A stretch of 64,000 bases of DNA from Cladochytrium replicatum (GCA_025526935.1 JAHLKD010000001.1:124001-188000); one strand, 5' to 3'. Counted from the stretch's first letter, positions 28,237 to 40,671 are shown. Numbers and translations: made by a program. The notes: generated from the letters alone by a model not told the origin.

Positions 28237-30511
28237 TCATTGCATTTTCCTATCCCTCCGCATGAACTTTGGGAGCTTCGTTGGTTTTAGAACGCGGCTG
28301 ATGTAAAGAAAGGCGGTAGAAAGCACAATTGAAACACCGACCCAAACCCTGGTTAAAGTTAGAAGGGTCAAATCTCCCCAGGACAGCCCACATACCAGAA
28401 ATACATAAAGTTGCCAAAGAGACCCATCCCCTCTGGAATAGCCATTGCGCCTTTCACTTCCTGAACAATGGAGAGATCGTGAGACTTAAAAATGCCAATA
28501 AGCCATATTATCTCACCGGAAAATATTCAAAATTCATCCTTTACGTAATGAAGGAACTGATAAGCGGTAGAGTAAAGGCACGGATTTTGATGCGCACATA
28601 CCCGTACACTCCCGCAAGGAACGTCACCGGCAAGAAGAATACGCTGAAGATTGCTTTGTGTCACAATCATCATGAGCAAAATTTCTACCTTTGTTGGTCC
28701 TTCTTACCAAGCACCTTCATCGACTCATTCGTGGAGTTCGACGTCACGTTGAAAATATACTGAATCAAGTCATTAGCTTCGTCCCTCAACCCTTCCAGAT
28801 TCTCGAGGACCGAGGTCATATGGTCGTGTACGTCGGACAGATATATCCTGGTCGTCTTACTGACACTCACGCGGTGCCATTGACGACCCTGATCATCAAG
28901 TTCCTCGCGACTTGCTTTCAACGCCGTGATGAGTGTATTGGTCGGGTCCAGAAGACGTTTGAACGCTCGAACTTCCTTGGCGACGAGATGCAGAGCTACA
29001 GAAATGAATGGTCAGAACAATGAGAGCATCGAGAAGGCTCGATTGCTACTTTTGGTGTAAACGGCCTTCGGCTGCTTCATGATCTTCTCCTCAAGATGAT
29101 CGATGACACCGTTGTACTATTGTTTTCAATTGGCAGTCGATCAGATCAGCGTAAGTAAGGAGCAGCGAGCCGTTGACGAACCATGTCAGTCAAAATGAGA
29201 TAATGATCTACTACGCCGTCCACAAGCGAATACAATATATACGACGGGTCCTCGAGCTCTCTTATCATTGTCCCTTCCTGATCGATCCTCTTTGAGATCG
29301 GTTCGGTCAATTCTAGCAACGCAAACGAATCAATTAGCGAAATCCAACCCGCAAGACCAACGCTCCGTACCGGTCCCCTCATGCGAGAAGATCGAAATCA
29401 CCGTATCCTGCAACAAGAAGAAGTTCGCCTGCTCGATCTCGGTCTCCAAGTCCATCACAACATCCAACTGATCCCGCTGCAACCACTCGTGCATCGTCTT
29501 CCTATGCCTCAGTCGTCGATAATGATCGAACCGGTCTTGAGCCTCGTGCTCGTTATCCCCGTTTTGATGATGCCAATTGGACTTGGTCACTGGTCGTGGA
29601 ATGTGTAGGCGATTGTGATTGATGGGGTGGTGTGGCCGGTTCACGAGGAGCATGGTGGTGAAAATATGGTCATCGTAGAAATCGGCTTTTATGCGCGCGG
29701 GGGTGTGGAAGACATCCTCGATCGCGAGAGGGTGAAGCCCGTATCGTAGGGTCAGCGCTGGAGGTTGTGATTGATTCGATTCAATTCCATTTGTGATGGA
29801 TTGGGGGCTCACCTCTCATGACCTCGAAATCAACTCCTTGGATGTTGATCCATCGGACTTTTGAGAAAGAGGGTCGAGGCTCATTGATGAACTTTTCAAA
29901 ATTGGAGTTGTTAAGGATCGTCGTTGTTGAATGGCCTTCGTCGTAGTCCTTCACCGTGACCTTCACTTCACAACGAATAGTCTGATAAGGAATGGGCACA
30001 TCAGTCGAATGATGCATCCAAGACGTCCCGAACCAACTTACTTTCAGATTCTCCGGCGCATCTGATAACGTCAATGAGTGAAAAGAAACCGGTTGGGCTG
30101 TGATATCTCACCGTTAAAATTGACCCCTCCTTGGGCGCTTTATTCGAAGCTTCGTTAGCATCTTTCAGGTATATCAACAAAAGTGGAGGCGTTTTACCCA
30201 GCTATGATCAAGGGGTTATCTGGGACAGCTGCGGTCCCTGTTCCGAGTCTCACTGCACTCATACTCCGCATCGACTCGCTCGAATTTATCCATTTTGTTG
30301 TTCCAACGGTTTTTGTCCTCAATGCTGCAGCCAACACAACCGGTTGCGATGTACGGCTGTCATGTCTCCTTACGCATGCTTGCGTAAATTTATTCCGTTT
30401 GCATTGCTGTGTAAGCGGACGATTAACGAAGGCCAACTCAGCGGGGAATGGAATCCGCGAGATAAGAATCCCTCTAGCCCTCGAAATTATCGACATCTTC
30501 ACACCACTCAT
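28237..30511 (-). CDS. CorA-family Mg2+ transporter (copy 1, ALR/MNR2-like)
   Basis: A membrane Mg2+ channel of the CorA superfamily. Twelve exons can be traced on the minus strand: 30511-30198, 30137-30112, 30061-30042, 29981-29813, 29757-29371, 29312-29182, 29116-29050, 28995-28708, 28653-28602, 28538-28517, 28460-28396 and 28348-28237. They sum to 1,653 nt (550 residues) in one frame. Recognisable parts are the cytoplasmic alpha/beta region (RWINIQGVDFEVMR, LHPLAIEDVFHTPARIKADFYD), the long helix ending YIFNVTSNSTNESMK, TM1 (FFLPVTFLAGVYG), the GMN signature built across an intron, and TM2 (VWVGVSIVLSTAFLYISRV). The sixth donor (GTTCGT) is weak. The N-terminal exon differs from copy 2. Membrane location (plasma or vacuolar) is not decided by the sequence. 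Confidence 0.88.
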
Positions 30512-30684
30512 GAGGTGATGGAACGGCAAATTTTTTGAGAATAAGTCACCCAAACTAATACAGTTAAAACAATTAAGCGAAGGTCCTTGGCTTCTATAAG
30601 AACAAATCCAAAAAAAGAGAAGAGAATAACATAGCTAAATCCGTATCAAAGGCGCAAGCAGTGGGCAGTTGTGGAGTCGAAGGA

Positions 30685-33243
30685 TCACTCGAACTTCCTC
30701 TTGTTGTGCCTCATAGCACGGACCAGTGTGTACGGGTTCCAAACACGACTAAAGTAGAGGAACCCAGTCGACAGAATCAGGCTCACTCCAACCCAGAGCC
30801 TGCGATAGCGGATCAGGAATTTGATTCTAGTTTACACCGAAACTACGACTTACCAGAACCACCAGAAACTACCAAGAAGTCCAACACCGTCGGGAACTTC
30901 TGCTTTCGTTCCCTTAACCTCCTGTAGTCCGGATTGTAAGCATATTGGGATATTTTATTTTTCGGACATCGACAAAGTCTTACTGGGAAATATTCAAAGT
31001 TCATGCTAGGCAAAAATGAGCTGTCAGCAAAGTAGTTTATAGTATTGAATTGCTTTGCAACGTACCCGTAGACTCCCGCAAGGAATGTCACAGGAAGGAA
31101 GAATACACTGAAAATGGCTGCAAAACGACATTCAGACTAAATCAAAAAAAGGACAAATCAGGAACTTACCCAGCAGCTTCATAGACTCGTTAGTAGAGTG
31201 CGACGTGACGTTGAAGATGAAACCAATCAAATCGTTCGCTTCGTCCCTCAGCCCTTCCAAGTTTTCAAGAACAGAGTTGATGTGGTCCTGCACATCGGAA
31301 AGATAGACCCTGCTCGTCTTGCTTATAGCGATACGATGCTTAGAACGTCCATGTGGGTCAAGCTCGTCTGTGCTGGCCCTCAGCGCGGAAATGAGGGCGT
31401 TGGTAGGGTCCAACAAACGCTTAAATGCTCGGACTTCTTTCGCAACGAGATGGAGCGCTTACAACCAAAAAGCTATGTTAGTATATGCAACTGAAGAGCG
31501 GCATGAGATTTACATACTTTTGGTGTAGACAGCTTTCGGTTGCTTCATGATTTTCTCTTCCAAGCTGTCAATCACGGAGTTGTACTGACAAAGGATTGAA
31601 TATACAGACTCAGGTTGCATCATCAGGACATACCATGTCGGCCAAGACAAGATAATGGTCCACAACACCATCGACCAGCGAGTAGAGAACGTAGGAAGCA
31701 TCTTCTAGCTCCCGGATCATAGTTCCTGTCTGTTTGATCCGCGTGTGGATGGGGTCCGTAAGTTCTAAAAAATAAGAAGAAAGAAGAAAAAGGACTAAGT
31801 CTCAGGACCCGATTTCGTATACCCCCATGAGCCAACTTACCTCGCCCTTCATGTGAAAAGATTGAAATCACAGTATTATCTTGCAGCAAGAAAAAGTTTG
31901 CTTGCTCAATCTCAATCTCCAGGTCCTGGATGATACTCAACTGATCCTGCTGCAACCATTCGTGCATCGTAGATCGATGCCTAAGACGCCTGTATCGCAA
32001 TGGCGCGACCTGCGCAATGGACCCTGCTACACTCAATTTTCGTTCCATCGCGCCATCCTCCTCTGCGATCAAATCACCCAACCCCGAGGCTCCAGCCCGA
32101 TTATCGTACATCGGATCATGCGATTCAGTAGTAGAGATCTGAGGAGGCGACATGGAGTGAGAGTCGCGTTTGTGCCAGTTGGATTTGGCACCAGGGCGAG
32201 GAATCGTGTTTTGATGATGATGGAAGCCCGCAGAAGTGCGGGTGCGGTGCAGCTGCTTGGCTTTGTTGACCAAGATCATTGTTGCGAACAGGTGGTCGTC
32301 GTAAAAGTCCGCTTTCGTGCGGGCAGGGGTGTGGAAGATGTCTTCGATTGCAAGTGGGTGGAGCTTAAACTGCTGAGCGAGAACTGTAAACTGAAATTTA
32401 AGATTTGCTGGCCAGATCAGCATGGATATTGTGTTACCTCTCATGACTTCAAAGTCGACACCTTGCACGTTTATCCACCGAGCTTTCAAGAACGCGGGAC
32501 GAGGTAGTTTGAGGAAGTTTTCGATGCCATCGTTGTTTAATGTCGTGGTCTTGCAATTCCCCTCGCTATAGTCTACCACGGTTACAACGACGTCACAACG
32601 AATTGCCTGGTGAAGCTTGAACACCAAAAATTAAGAAATCTTTTCGAAATAGCCTACCAAGAGATTTTTTGGAGGATCTGTTCAAATCAATTAGTCGAAG
32701 ACGAAGAATTTGGAGAAGGCTAGCACGCACCATTAAAGTTGACGCCGCCTTGCTCTCTATGGGCTATTGTGAGAAGAAAGTTTGTCAACGGAACGATAGT
32801 TTAATAATTTACCCCGCAACCATGAGTTGATGGTCTCTCCCATTATCAAAGTGTTCCGATCTCATCGAGTCGATTTTCCTTGCCGCCATGATTGCTTTCA
32901 CGCCTGTTTTAAATCTCCCAGCGTTGTCCCTTCCCTCCCTTCCTTCCGTTCCCTCTCTGGCTTCTCTGCGTCCCAATGTGAACATTGGACCCCACGGCTG
33001 CTGCATTAACGGGGATCTTGGAGACTTCTGCGATGGTCGTTGAGGTAATTCGGTTTCGATGACCAGATTCACGTCATCTGTCTGCTCAAGACCAGAAACT
33101 TTTGGTGGGGTTGGCGGAGGGATTGCAGGGTCTGACATGAAGTAAGCCGTTGTGTTGAGCTGAGCAGGGTCCTCTGCAGTGTGGGATAATTCTTCTCTGT
33201 GAGCCTCCTGAGTTTTGCGCACTACCGAAGCGAAACGTTGCAT
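30685..33243 (-). CDS. CorA-family Mg2+ transporter (copy 2, ALR/MNR2-like)
   Basis: The tandem paralog of copy 1, with 12 exons at homologous positions: 33243-32813, 32756-32731, 32677-32658, 32606-32438, 32383-31841, 31764-31634, 31584-31518, 31457-31170, 31117-31066, 31005-30984, 30921-30854 and 30799-30685. The total is 1,932 nt, 643 residues. The same CorA features are present, including FFLPVTFLAGVYG, the GMN motif split by an intron after the second base of the Gly codon, and a second TM helix (VGVSLILSTGFLYF). Compared with copy 1 the first exon is longer and a segment of about 50 residues is inserted before the conserved RYRRLRHRSTMHEWLQQDQL. These extended N-termini are typical of fungal ALR/MNR2 rather than bacterial CorA. 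The start ATG is the first in the open first exon. Confidence 0.9.
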
Positions 33244-33786
33244 TTTGAAGGTGCCTTTGGACGGGTGGTTTTGGGTGTGTGGCGAGACACAAATTGGTAA
33301 GTGAAACTTACGAAGTTGTGTTTGGATGAATAAATAGACCAGGGTGAAACAAGAGCGCTATTCTGGTATGCTGAAGGGAAAATATGATGATAGCTTCAAA
33401 TATCAATTACCCCCTAAAAAGGGGACACGGGTAATTTTTGTGGACACTCTGTCAAAATGGATAATGTTCTATTATTTTGAGCCACGATGAATTATGGTGC
33501 TCGTCCAATGAAGATATCTTTGGACCCTCTTTGGAGTTAGTTCCCAATTATATATCCAGGGTCCATTTATTGGCGGTGTCTACCAACAACTCCATATATC
33601 ATTCATATGAATTCTGATCAGGCATGTCACGCTGGCAAAAAGTCTTTGGCCAGGAGAAGAGATCGCCTTAAGCATTGTAGGGCTCGCTTTATAAAGATGG
33701 CCAGAAAGTGAAAACTGGCGATGGGAAAATTTTTATCCACATTCTGAAACACCATTTCATTACCTCATTCGAACTTCCACTCAATC
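33244..33786. other. Divergent promoter region
   Basis: About 540 bp between the CorA copy 2 start (minus) and the oxygenase start (plus). No gene is seen. It must hold both promoters, and a TATA box is visible for the plus-strand gene at 33690. Confidence 0.6.
33690..33695 (+). promoter_or_regulatory. TATA box of the mpaB-like oxygenase gene
   Basis: TATAAA lies 97 bp upstream of the ATG at 33787, at the same distance as for other genes in this window. Confidence 0.45.
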
Positions 33787-35004
33787 ATGACAAACGCTAG
33801 GGCTCTGGTATCCGGTGGGCTGCTGCTTGTCAGCTACCTTGCACTCGTCCGCCTCTTGCGCTACCGCAACCGCAACAGAATCCGCGTTCTCGCTGAGAAG
33901 ATCCGCGTTGCTAGGCAGGTCGCGCAGCCTAGAAAGAACGGGGACCCACTTGTATCCAAAGATCAAGAGGAGCTCTTGAACCTCTCCGCTTATGACTTTG
34001 GTGCGCTGCAGATCATTGCCCTCGAAGTAAGTACAAATGTAACCGACGCGCGCAGAAGAAAATGACGCAACACTTTTCCCAGCTCGCGTTGTTCAAGACG
34101 TACAGTTCCCCAACGATCTCTTCGCTTCTTCACAAAACAGGCGAGTTTAGAAGGAATGCGGAGAAACGCGCTGAGGACACCGGGCTGCTACTTTCTGAGC
34201 CACGAGAGAATCTGAACAACCCGGAACGGTCAAATGCCGCCATTTCGCGAATCAATGAGATCCATGGACGTTATCGCATCACGAACGATGATATGATGTA
34301 CACTTTGGCTCTGTTCATGCTTGAGCCCGCGCGATGGATTCAGAAATACGGGTTTCGACCATTGGAATGGAGCGAGATTGAGGTTTGCTGAGATTTGAGC
34401 AGCTTTTGAGAACCTTTGTTGAATCTTTGATTCAAAGACAAACTTTGAGTACTGGAAGGCAATGGGCTCGGACATGAACATCAAGGATATTCCCGCAACC
34501 TACCAGGAAGTAGAAAGGTGGACAAAGGTTAGTCTGCTGATCTGGAACCTTGATTTTTCTGGCAGTTGATTTTGATTGTTTTCACCGCAGGAGTATGAGG
34601 AGAAACACGTTGTGTATGCAGAGACAAACCGGAAAGTCGCAGACAGCACAACCGCACTTCTCCTGAAAGCGTATCCCACGTTCCTCCACCCTTTTCTCGA
34701 CCAGGTTGTCATGGCTGTGCTTGAGCCCAATGTCCGCCGAGCGTTCGGGTACCCCGACCCATCTCCTATCGTTGCTAACTTTGTCCACTCGTCGCTCAAC
34801 TTCACTGGGTGGCTCACGCGCTGGTTCCTTCTACCCCGGATCATGAACCCCAGACGCACGTCTTTGACAAAAGACACGAAAGGACTTTACAGATCACTTT
34901 GGTCTCCTTTCCCGAGCAACATGTATGGAAAGGGCTACAAGATCGAAGAGCTTGGACCCGCTTTTGGCAAGGGGAAGTCTGAGAATGTGAACGAGGAGAA
35001 ATGA
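33787..35004 (+). CDS. ER-bound mpaB-like oxygenase (DUF2236/latex-clearing-protein type)
   Basis: Four exons (33787-34026, 34083-34382, 34438-34527, 34591-35004) give 347 residues in one frame. The N-terminus is a single hydrophobic anchor (VSGGLLLVSYLALVRLLRY) followed by basic residues, fitting an ER membrane anchor. The rest matches the fungal mpaB/rubber-oxygenase domain: RINEIHGRYRITNDDMMYTLALFMLEP, NFEYWKAMGSDMNIKDIPATYQ and EEKHVVYAETN, with the His-containing segments the family uses for heme binding. Members cleave or oxidise hydrophobic chains; the substrate here is unknown. No biosynthetic cluster surrounds it. A partial broken copy lies 340 bp downstream. Confidence 0.85.
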
Positions 35005-35347
35005 ATTATTCGAAAATCTTTGGCCAGAGCATTCAATATGCATCTATGAGACTGCTTTTACATCAACATGGGAAACTTGTGATCTCGATTTGCTACTTAG
35101 TTCCTCCTGTGAGGATGCAAAGTTTTTACCCATGAAATTCTCGTGTGTTAATGCCAATCCTTGTGTTGCGATATGTTCTACGCTATGATGTCAGAGATTG
35201 AATGTGCCACTCTTTGCCCACACAATCGTACAATCGTGGTGCAGAAACAGATTCAAATAGAAACACCCGCACATTGTGCAAGCACAAATGGTGTTTTCCA
35301 TCAATCACTTCTCTCCGAAAGTGTGGATGGGGTCTGCGAGTTGAAGA

Positions 35348-35702
35348 ATGCTGCTGACTTCAGAAGCCTTGCTGGCCAGTAATCTAGCTCTCGTTCGAGC
35401 ATTGCACTACAATAGGAACAGAATCCGTGTCCTCGCCGAGCGAGGCCGTCAGCGCAGGCTAGAACGTGTGAACCCCAAGAAAAGGTCCACGGCATTCTGC
35501 GCTTCTCTGGCTGGTTTACACGATGGTTCCTCACACCTCGGATCTTGGATCCTAGACGCACGTCCCGTATATGGATGAGAATGGAATACACAAGTCGCTG
35601 TGGACTCCCTTCCCAAGCAACATGTACGGAAAGGTTCATAAGGTTCATGTACTGGGATCTGCGTTAAAGTCGAAGCCCGACGTTGCCGAGGAGGAGCAGT
35701 GA
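35348..35702 (+). pseudogene. Broken partial copy of the mpaB-like oxygenase
   Basis: The N-terminal anchor region is recognisable (SNLALVRALHYNRNRIRVLAE, compare SYLALVRLLRYRNRNRIRVLAE). It then joins directly to the C-terminal region (SGWFTRWFLTPRILDPRRTS, then in another frame GIHKSLWTPFPSNMYGK up to AEEEQ and a TGA at 35700-35702). The whole catalytic middle is missing and there is a frameshift near 35560. It is a duplicate of 33787-35004 with internal deletion. Confidence 0.85.
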
Positions 35703-36042
35703 TCGGATTAGGTTGAAAATAAAGTGCTGGTTCCCTAAGCTGATACCGAAATATGACTCAACATGGGTATATTCCATATATGTGAATATCTTTGTTTGGA
35801 AAGCTCACAACGTCTTAGTGAAGTATAATATTTTGAATGTTTTCCCCGATAACACGCAATCAAGCAGTGCGCGAATTTAACGAATAGGACAGGATAGGAC
35901 CACAAGCCGTACGCGGGTCTGATGACGGACGCTTTCTCCCTTTGCAGCAGCTGGAACGTTTGTCCGACGGAGCTCATTCGTGGGGACTATCTCCTTCCCG
36001 GCGATTCTCAGTAAGTCAATCTATTCACAAATTATTGCCCTG
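35703..36042. other. Intergenic between convergent genes
   Basis: About 340 bp between the oxygenase pseudogene and the RasGEF stop. No coding or RNA feature is seen. Confidence 0.5.
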
Positions 36043-39000
36043 CTATGGTGCCGCACTCAACCTTGGCTCGCAAATCTTTGACTGTTCATACAGCTCGGCG
36101 TCATCCAAAACAATCCACCCCTCCACCAAAAACCACTGCATCTGCTCCTCGGGAGCAAAATCGTACCGCCTCCGCTGAAGCTCGCTGACTTGTTCAAGCA
36201 TGCCAGAGATCATTCGAAACTTTTGAAAGTTGACATGAATGCATTCCGGTGGGAGGAACGTTTGGTTTCCGTCCTCGGCGAAAGTGAGATCTTTGAGCGT
36301 GAGACCTAGGTAGGGCATCACAGGTGCTTCGGCAGATTTTTGGCGAACAGATTCAAGTGATGCACGGTATGTTTTGTATGACCCTACGAGAATAACGAAA
36401 TAAACAATTTCCGGGTCAAGTTTGTACCGTTAACTTCAGTCTTTGTACCTTCGCTGGAAGCAAGATGGTTCAAGATCGTCCAAACGTCCCAGTACTTCTT
36501 CGGCAATGCCTTCCAAGTCTTCTTCAGCCTCGCAACAGCCCCAACATTCAACCCCGCGACGATCTGAAACACCGTCGAGAAGTTATTCCACCCCACACAA
36601 AGATGCGCGATATATATCCACCGCTTCAATATTGTCACCCGATTCCTGATCCTGTGCTCCCTGACCACCTCAGATGCAACACCGTACGACGCGCGGTTGA
36701 ACCACTTGATCAGCGCGATCAAGTTTGGCGCGAGCATGTTCCCGTGTGTTTTGTCGTTCCAGTTTTGACAGAAGAGTTCACACAGCTCGACGCGATGGAA
36801 ATGGGTCTGGTCCACAATTGTAAGCTGTCGTGCAAGGAAGTCGGGCTCGAGCTCCGCGGCGATGGATGGGGTGGGACCGGAGGTCAAGATGCGGTGGACG
36901 GAAGGTGTTCGGCTCCGTCTGAATATGTTGCCTGTTATCGAGGAATCGCCCGCGCTGTGTGTGGACGACGCAGACTCTGTGCGGGAGTGATCTTTGCCCG
37001 GCGATCTGTCGGGCGAAAATACACCCCCGGATTCCAAGTTCAACGATTGGTGTGACACTCGGACATTGTACCCGTCCATGCTGACCGGGCGGGATGTCCT
37101 TCGTATTCCAAAGGTGTCTGGTTTTGTCGACGTGCTGAAGACATCCGAGCCCAGTGAAGACTGGCTGCTCGTTTGTCTCAGGTGCGCTCCATCCTGCGCC
37201 GAAACGTTCACGTCCTCAGGGCTCTCTCTAACCGGCGGGTCATTTTCGAGGAGCGAGGTGCGGTTTGGGGGTGTGGGCACGGATATAGTCGCAGCAGAAA
37301 GAGGTGAGGTGGTTTTCTCTGCATTGCTCGGGTGTTCCGCTCGAGCTGGGATCGCGATTGCGAGGGGTGGAACACGTCCATTGTGTAGATGTGAGCTGCT
37401 ATCCCGGGCAACACTGAGTCTGCCTTGCGCGAGAAACGAAGATCCCGAACGTGGTCGGTTTTGTGCACCAGATGCGAGTATACTCATTTTGGAATCGAGG
37501 TTCTGTCGCAAAGACTCGCCAAACACTGCGCGCTTCGGGTCCTTCTTCACATGCGTATCGAGGAAAAGACATAGGATCTCGTGTAAAGGTGGATTATGGA
37601 GAAAGTCTTCCGGATGATGCTCGACCCACTTCTTGAACACATTCAGCGTTCGGAGCTGTAGGAACTGATCCCATTGAACCCCAGCGCCAAGATCACTCGA
37701 CTGCGACTGCAGCGTCCCCGATTTCCCCTTCCCCTTCTCATCGTCCTTCTTCCTCGAGAAATAGGCAGATACCGCCCCGCCGGCGCCTTTCGATTTCGAA
37801 CTCTGCTGCTGCGTACCTGCGCTTTTCGCCAAACTCTCGCTGAATTCAAGGTACCTCACAATCAACAGCCTCGCAACGTCCACCGCGTCCGCAAAGTACC
37901 TATACGTCCTCAAGAAATCAATCATGAACGTCTGATCCACCGTGCCCTCCGACGAAAGCAACGAAACCAATCCCAGCACCGGCGCGGATTTCACCACCTT
38001 CCTTCCACCCGCAACCTCCTCAGTCACAATAGAGAACGGGTCCACGTTCATCGCAATGCCAGATCCATACACCTTCTCCGCCGCAACCGTGCTACTGCTC
38101 ACGCCCACCTCCTCGCTCCCCGGCCGAACATCCAAAGCCTCCAGAAGCGCCGGGACAACCATCCCCGCGATCCCCGCCATCTTCTCGATGCTCAGGAAGA
38201 TGTGCCCGATGCGTTTGCGCTGGTGCCGCGGCGCGCTTGGCGTGAGGCTGACCACCGACGGCGCTGGCGCGAGCGACGTGTCCGAGAGTCGGTTTCGATT
38301 CGGATGCTGCGTTCGTGAGTCGAGTGAGGTCACTGAGTTCTGGAGCTGCCCGAGGGATTGGTACTGCGGCAGGGATTTCGACACGGGTGCACGTTGGTCC
38401 GTGAGACTGGTTAGCGAGCCGTGGATCGTATTCTGGCGGTACTCCTCCTGTCCTGCTGCCTTGCTGCGTGTCAACGTCGGCACTTCTTGGTCTGGCCCAG
38501 GAGCACGGATCAGCGTCGGGAACTCTGCAGACCACTCTCGTTTGTGCGCAGAGAATCCGGTGGGCGGCACAATCTCCGAAGGCCGCGCGGAGTTGACTGC
38601 GTCGCCGTTTCTGTGCTCGTCACGCGGGTCCGAGTCGCCGATCGCTTCCAAGAATGGCGCGGAAGGCGGGACGGAACTGCCGCCCGGATTCTGCAGTCGC
38701 GTGTCGACGTTGAACGTCATTGGTTTGAAAAACATGGTCTCCCGAAGCGCAGAGTTGTGATGCCGTACGTTCCCGGTTCGGCCTTGCTCTCGCATGTCTG
38801 CAATAGAATCCGACTCCTCCCCATTGCTGAGCGAAGTCTGCTTGGACGGCTTTGCATGTGCCACCAGCAATTCATCGAGTGATTTTGATTTGTCAGATCC
38901 GAGTTTTGGGGTGCTGCTCGGCTTCTGCAGTTGGTAAGAGTAGTTTGTACCAATTGGTGCGATTGCTGGTGGTGTATTTTGAGCTATGTTGCTCAAGCTG

Positions 39001-39146
39001 GCACTACTAGCACTCCTGCTTTGGATGGGCTTGAGCAGGTCCCGACGCAGCTCGTCCATTATGTCCAGGTGCTGCGAGTCGGATCTAGGCAACGTTGGTG
39101 GTGTTGTCGTTCCCGGCTGTCGTTGTGTTCTGTTCTGCGTGGCCAT
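36043..39146 (-). CDS. Ras guanine nucleotide exchange factor (RasGEF)
   Basis: A minus-strand gene with two exons (39146-36449 and 36383-36043) joined by a 65-nt intron; 1,012 residues. It promotes GDP release from a Ras-type GTPase. The first 250 or so residues are Ser/Pro/Gln-rich and probably disordered. The RasGEF N-terminal (REM) domain covers roughly 320-520 (VLGLVSLLSSEGTVDQTFMIDFLRTYRYFADAVDVARLL, then WVEHHPEDF). A long Ser-rich linker follows. The CDC25 catalytic domain starts near 740 (DFLARQLTIVDQTHFHRVELCELF) and includes IALIKWFNRASYGVASEVV, RVTILKRWIYIAHLC and PYLGLTLKDLTF. The intron sits just before GSYKTYR. The start at 39146 (MATQNRTQ) was preferred over an upstream in-frame extension. 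The substrate GTPase cannot be read from sequence. Confidence 0.88.
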
Positions 39147-39499
39147 TCCGATGGAAACAAAACATCTAGTGCTTAGCAGTGTCGCTTTAGATAAACGCTT
39201 TGCCCAATCAGTGTGTTGAGACACAATTATCAGTTTTCCCAAACAGTTTCCTTGTTTGATTATCCGTTTTCCCACCCTTCCCGAGTGATCCTCCGCCCGA
39301 GTGATCCTCCGCCCGTAGACGATCCCCCAGAGATTCCTGAGAATCCCGCCCGCCCCTCACCGCTTGCGTCCCAAGAACAAGCCCAGCCCAGCCAATCCCC
39401 CTCCTCGCCCTCCTCCTCCTTCTCTCCCGGGACCCCCGCCGCCCCATATACTCCACACTTCACAAACCAACCTCACCTCCAGGCACACCCGCAACCCCG

Positions 39500-40620
39500 T
39501 CCTCCCCCTCCGCCCTTCGCAAGATTTCACGTTCGGCCGCCCCTCGGCGAAGGCTCCTCTTTCCTTACGCACGAACCCTCCACATCGCGCACCTACGCCG
39601 TCAAGATCCGCGACAAAAAGCACATTGTCCGCGAGCAAAGGATTAAATATGTTAACATTGAGAAGGACGTCTTGAACAGAATGGCGCACCAGTTCGTAGT
39701 GAGACTGAACTACACGTTCCAGGACCGGGACTCGCTATACTTTGTGCTCGAGTACGCGGAGCACGCGGACTTGCTTGGGGTGGTGAAGAAATGGTTGGGC
39801 ATGTTGTTGAAGACGATGGGTTTTTGGTTGCATAATGGGAGCTGTATGGGCTCCCGAATCGGGTTGGAAGCTCGGGTGTAGTTTCGGCGCTTTCAGATGA
39901 CTCTTTGGGTGCTCGGCCGACGGAGATTGGAGTACCGCATTCAGCGGGGGAGATCGTTATGCCGCATATCGTTGGGGCACCGACTGAGATCGGAGAGCCC
40001 CATGGCACAGACATTAGCGCAGCAGCAGCCGTAGTGCCTCATACACCGCCGGTTACGCACGCATCCCGAAGTAGTATTCACGTACTCCATCGCCGCCCAC
40101 AACGTCCCCACAATCGATCCGGGCAGTCGCGTCTGTGCAATAGATCAACCTAACACCACAGGCGTCGAGGGTCACCTCGCCGTCAAGTTCCACGGCTTCT
40201 CTCGCAGCGTACCTCCACCCAGACGAAACCATTCTCCGACAAGGCACGGTGACCCGTCGACCCCCCGATCTTTGGAAAACGGGTGAAACTCACGCTGGTT
40301 CTGACCACTTGACCACCCACCCGCGTCTCCTGCTCTTCGACGCCTCGTCGTCCTCCGAATCGCTCGGCACGTCTACGATCGAGCCTAGAGTGGCTGAAAG
40401 TAGTGCAGGTGTGGGAGTTGTGAAGCAGGTCTAGTTGGGGGGCGGGGTTGGAGTTGAGAACAGGGATGCCAAGCAGTTTGCTGTGACGGTGAAGGGGTTC
40501 GCAGGGATCGGCAAGTCGTATGTGTTTGAGAGCACTGAAGCAAGTGCGCAGGGGTGCTGAGGGGCCTTGCGTGCGGCGACGAATAAGTACACAGATGTAA
40601 ATAATTTTAACTTCCATATA
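39500..40620 (+). pseudogene. Remnant of a PDK1-like protein kinase
   Basis: A Pro-rich lead (39213-39520) is followed by a kinase N-lobe: TYAVKIRDKKHIVREQRIKYVNIEKDVL (with the VAIK-type Lys), FVVRLNYTFQDRDSLYFVLEYAEHADLL. This is the PDK1 pattern (animal and yeast PDK1 read TFQD..LYFxLxYAxNG). The frame then degenerates: no HRD or DFG motif, no activation loop, no C-lobe. Further along, DETILRQGTVTRR, PRLLLFDASSS and FAVTVKGFAGIGKSYVFES followed by ALRAATNKYTD resemble the C-terminal PH domain of PDK1, with stops at 40432-40434 and 40557-40559. An internal deletion plus stops make it non-functional as a kinase. Confidence 0.65.
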
Positions 40621-40671
40621 TGGCAGTCATCGCACCCACCCAGCAATCACCAGCAATTCCACTCCACAACA

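Noticed and set aside
37674-38760. Plus-strand frames of 214 and 272 residues
   Set aside because: They are antisense to the RasGEF coding exon, where GC-rich codons leave the opposite strand open. No domain is seen.
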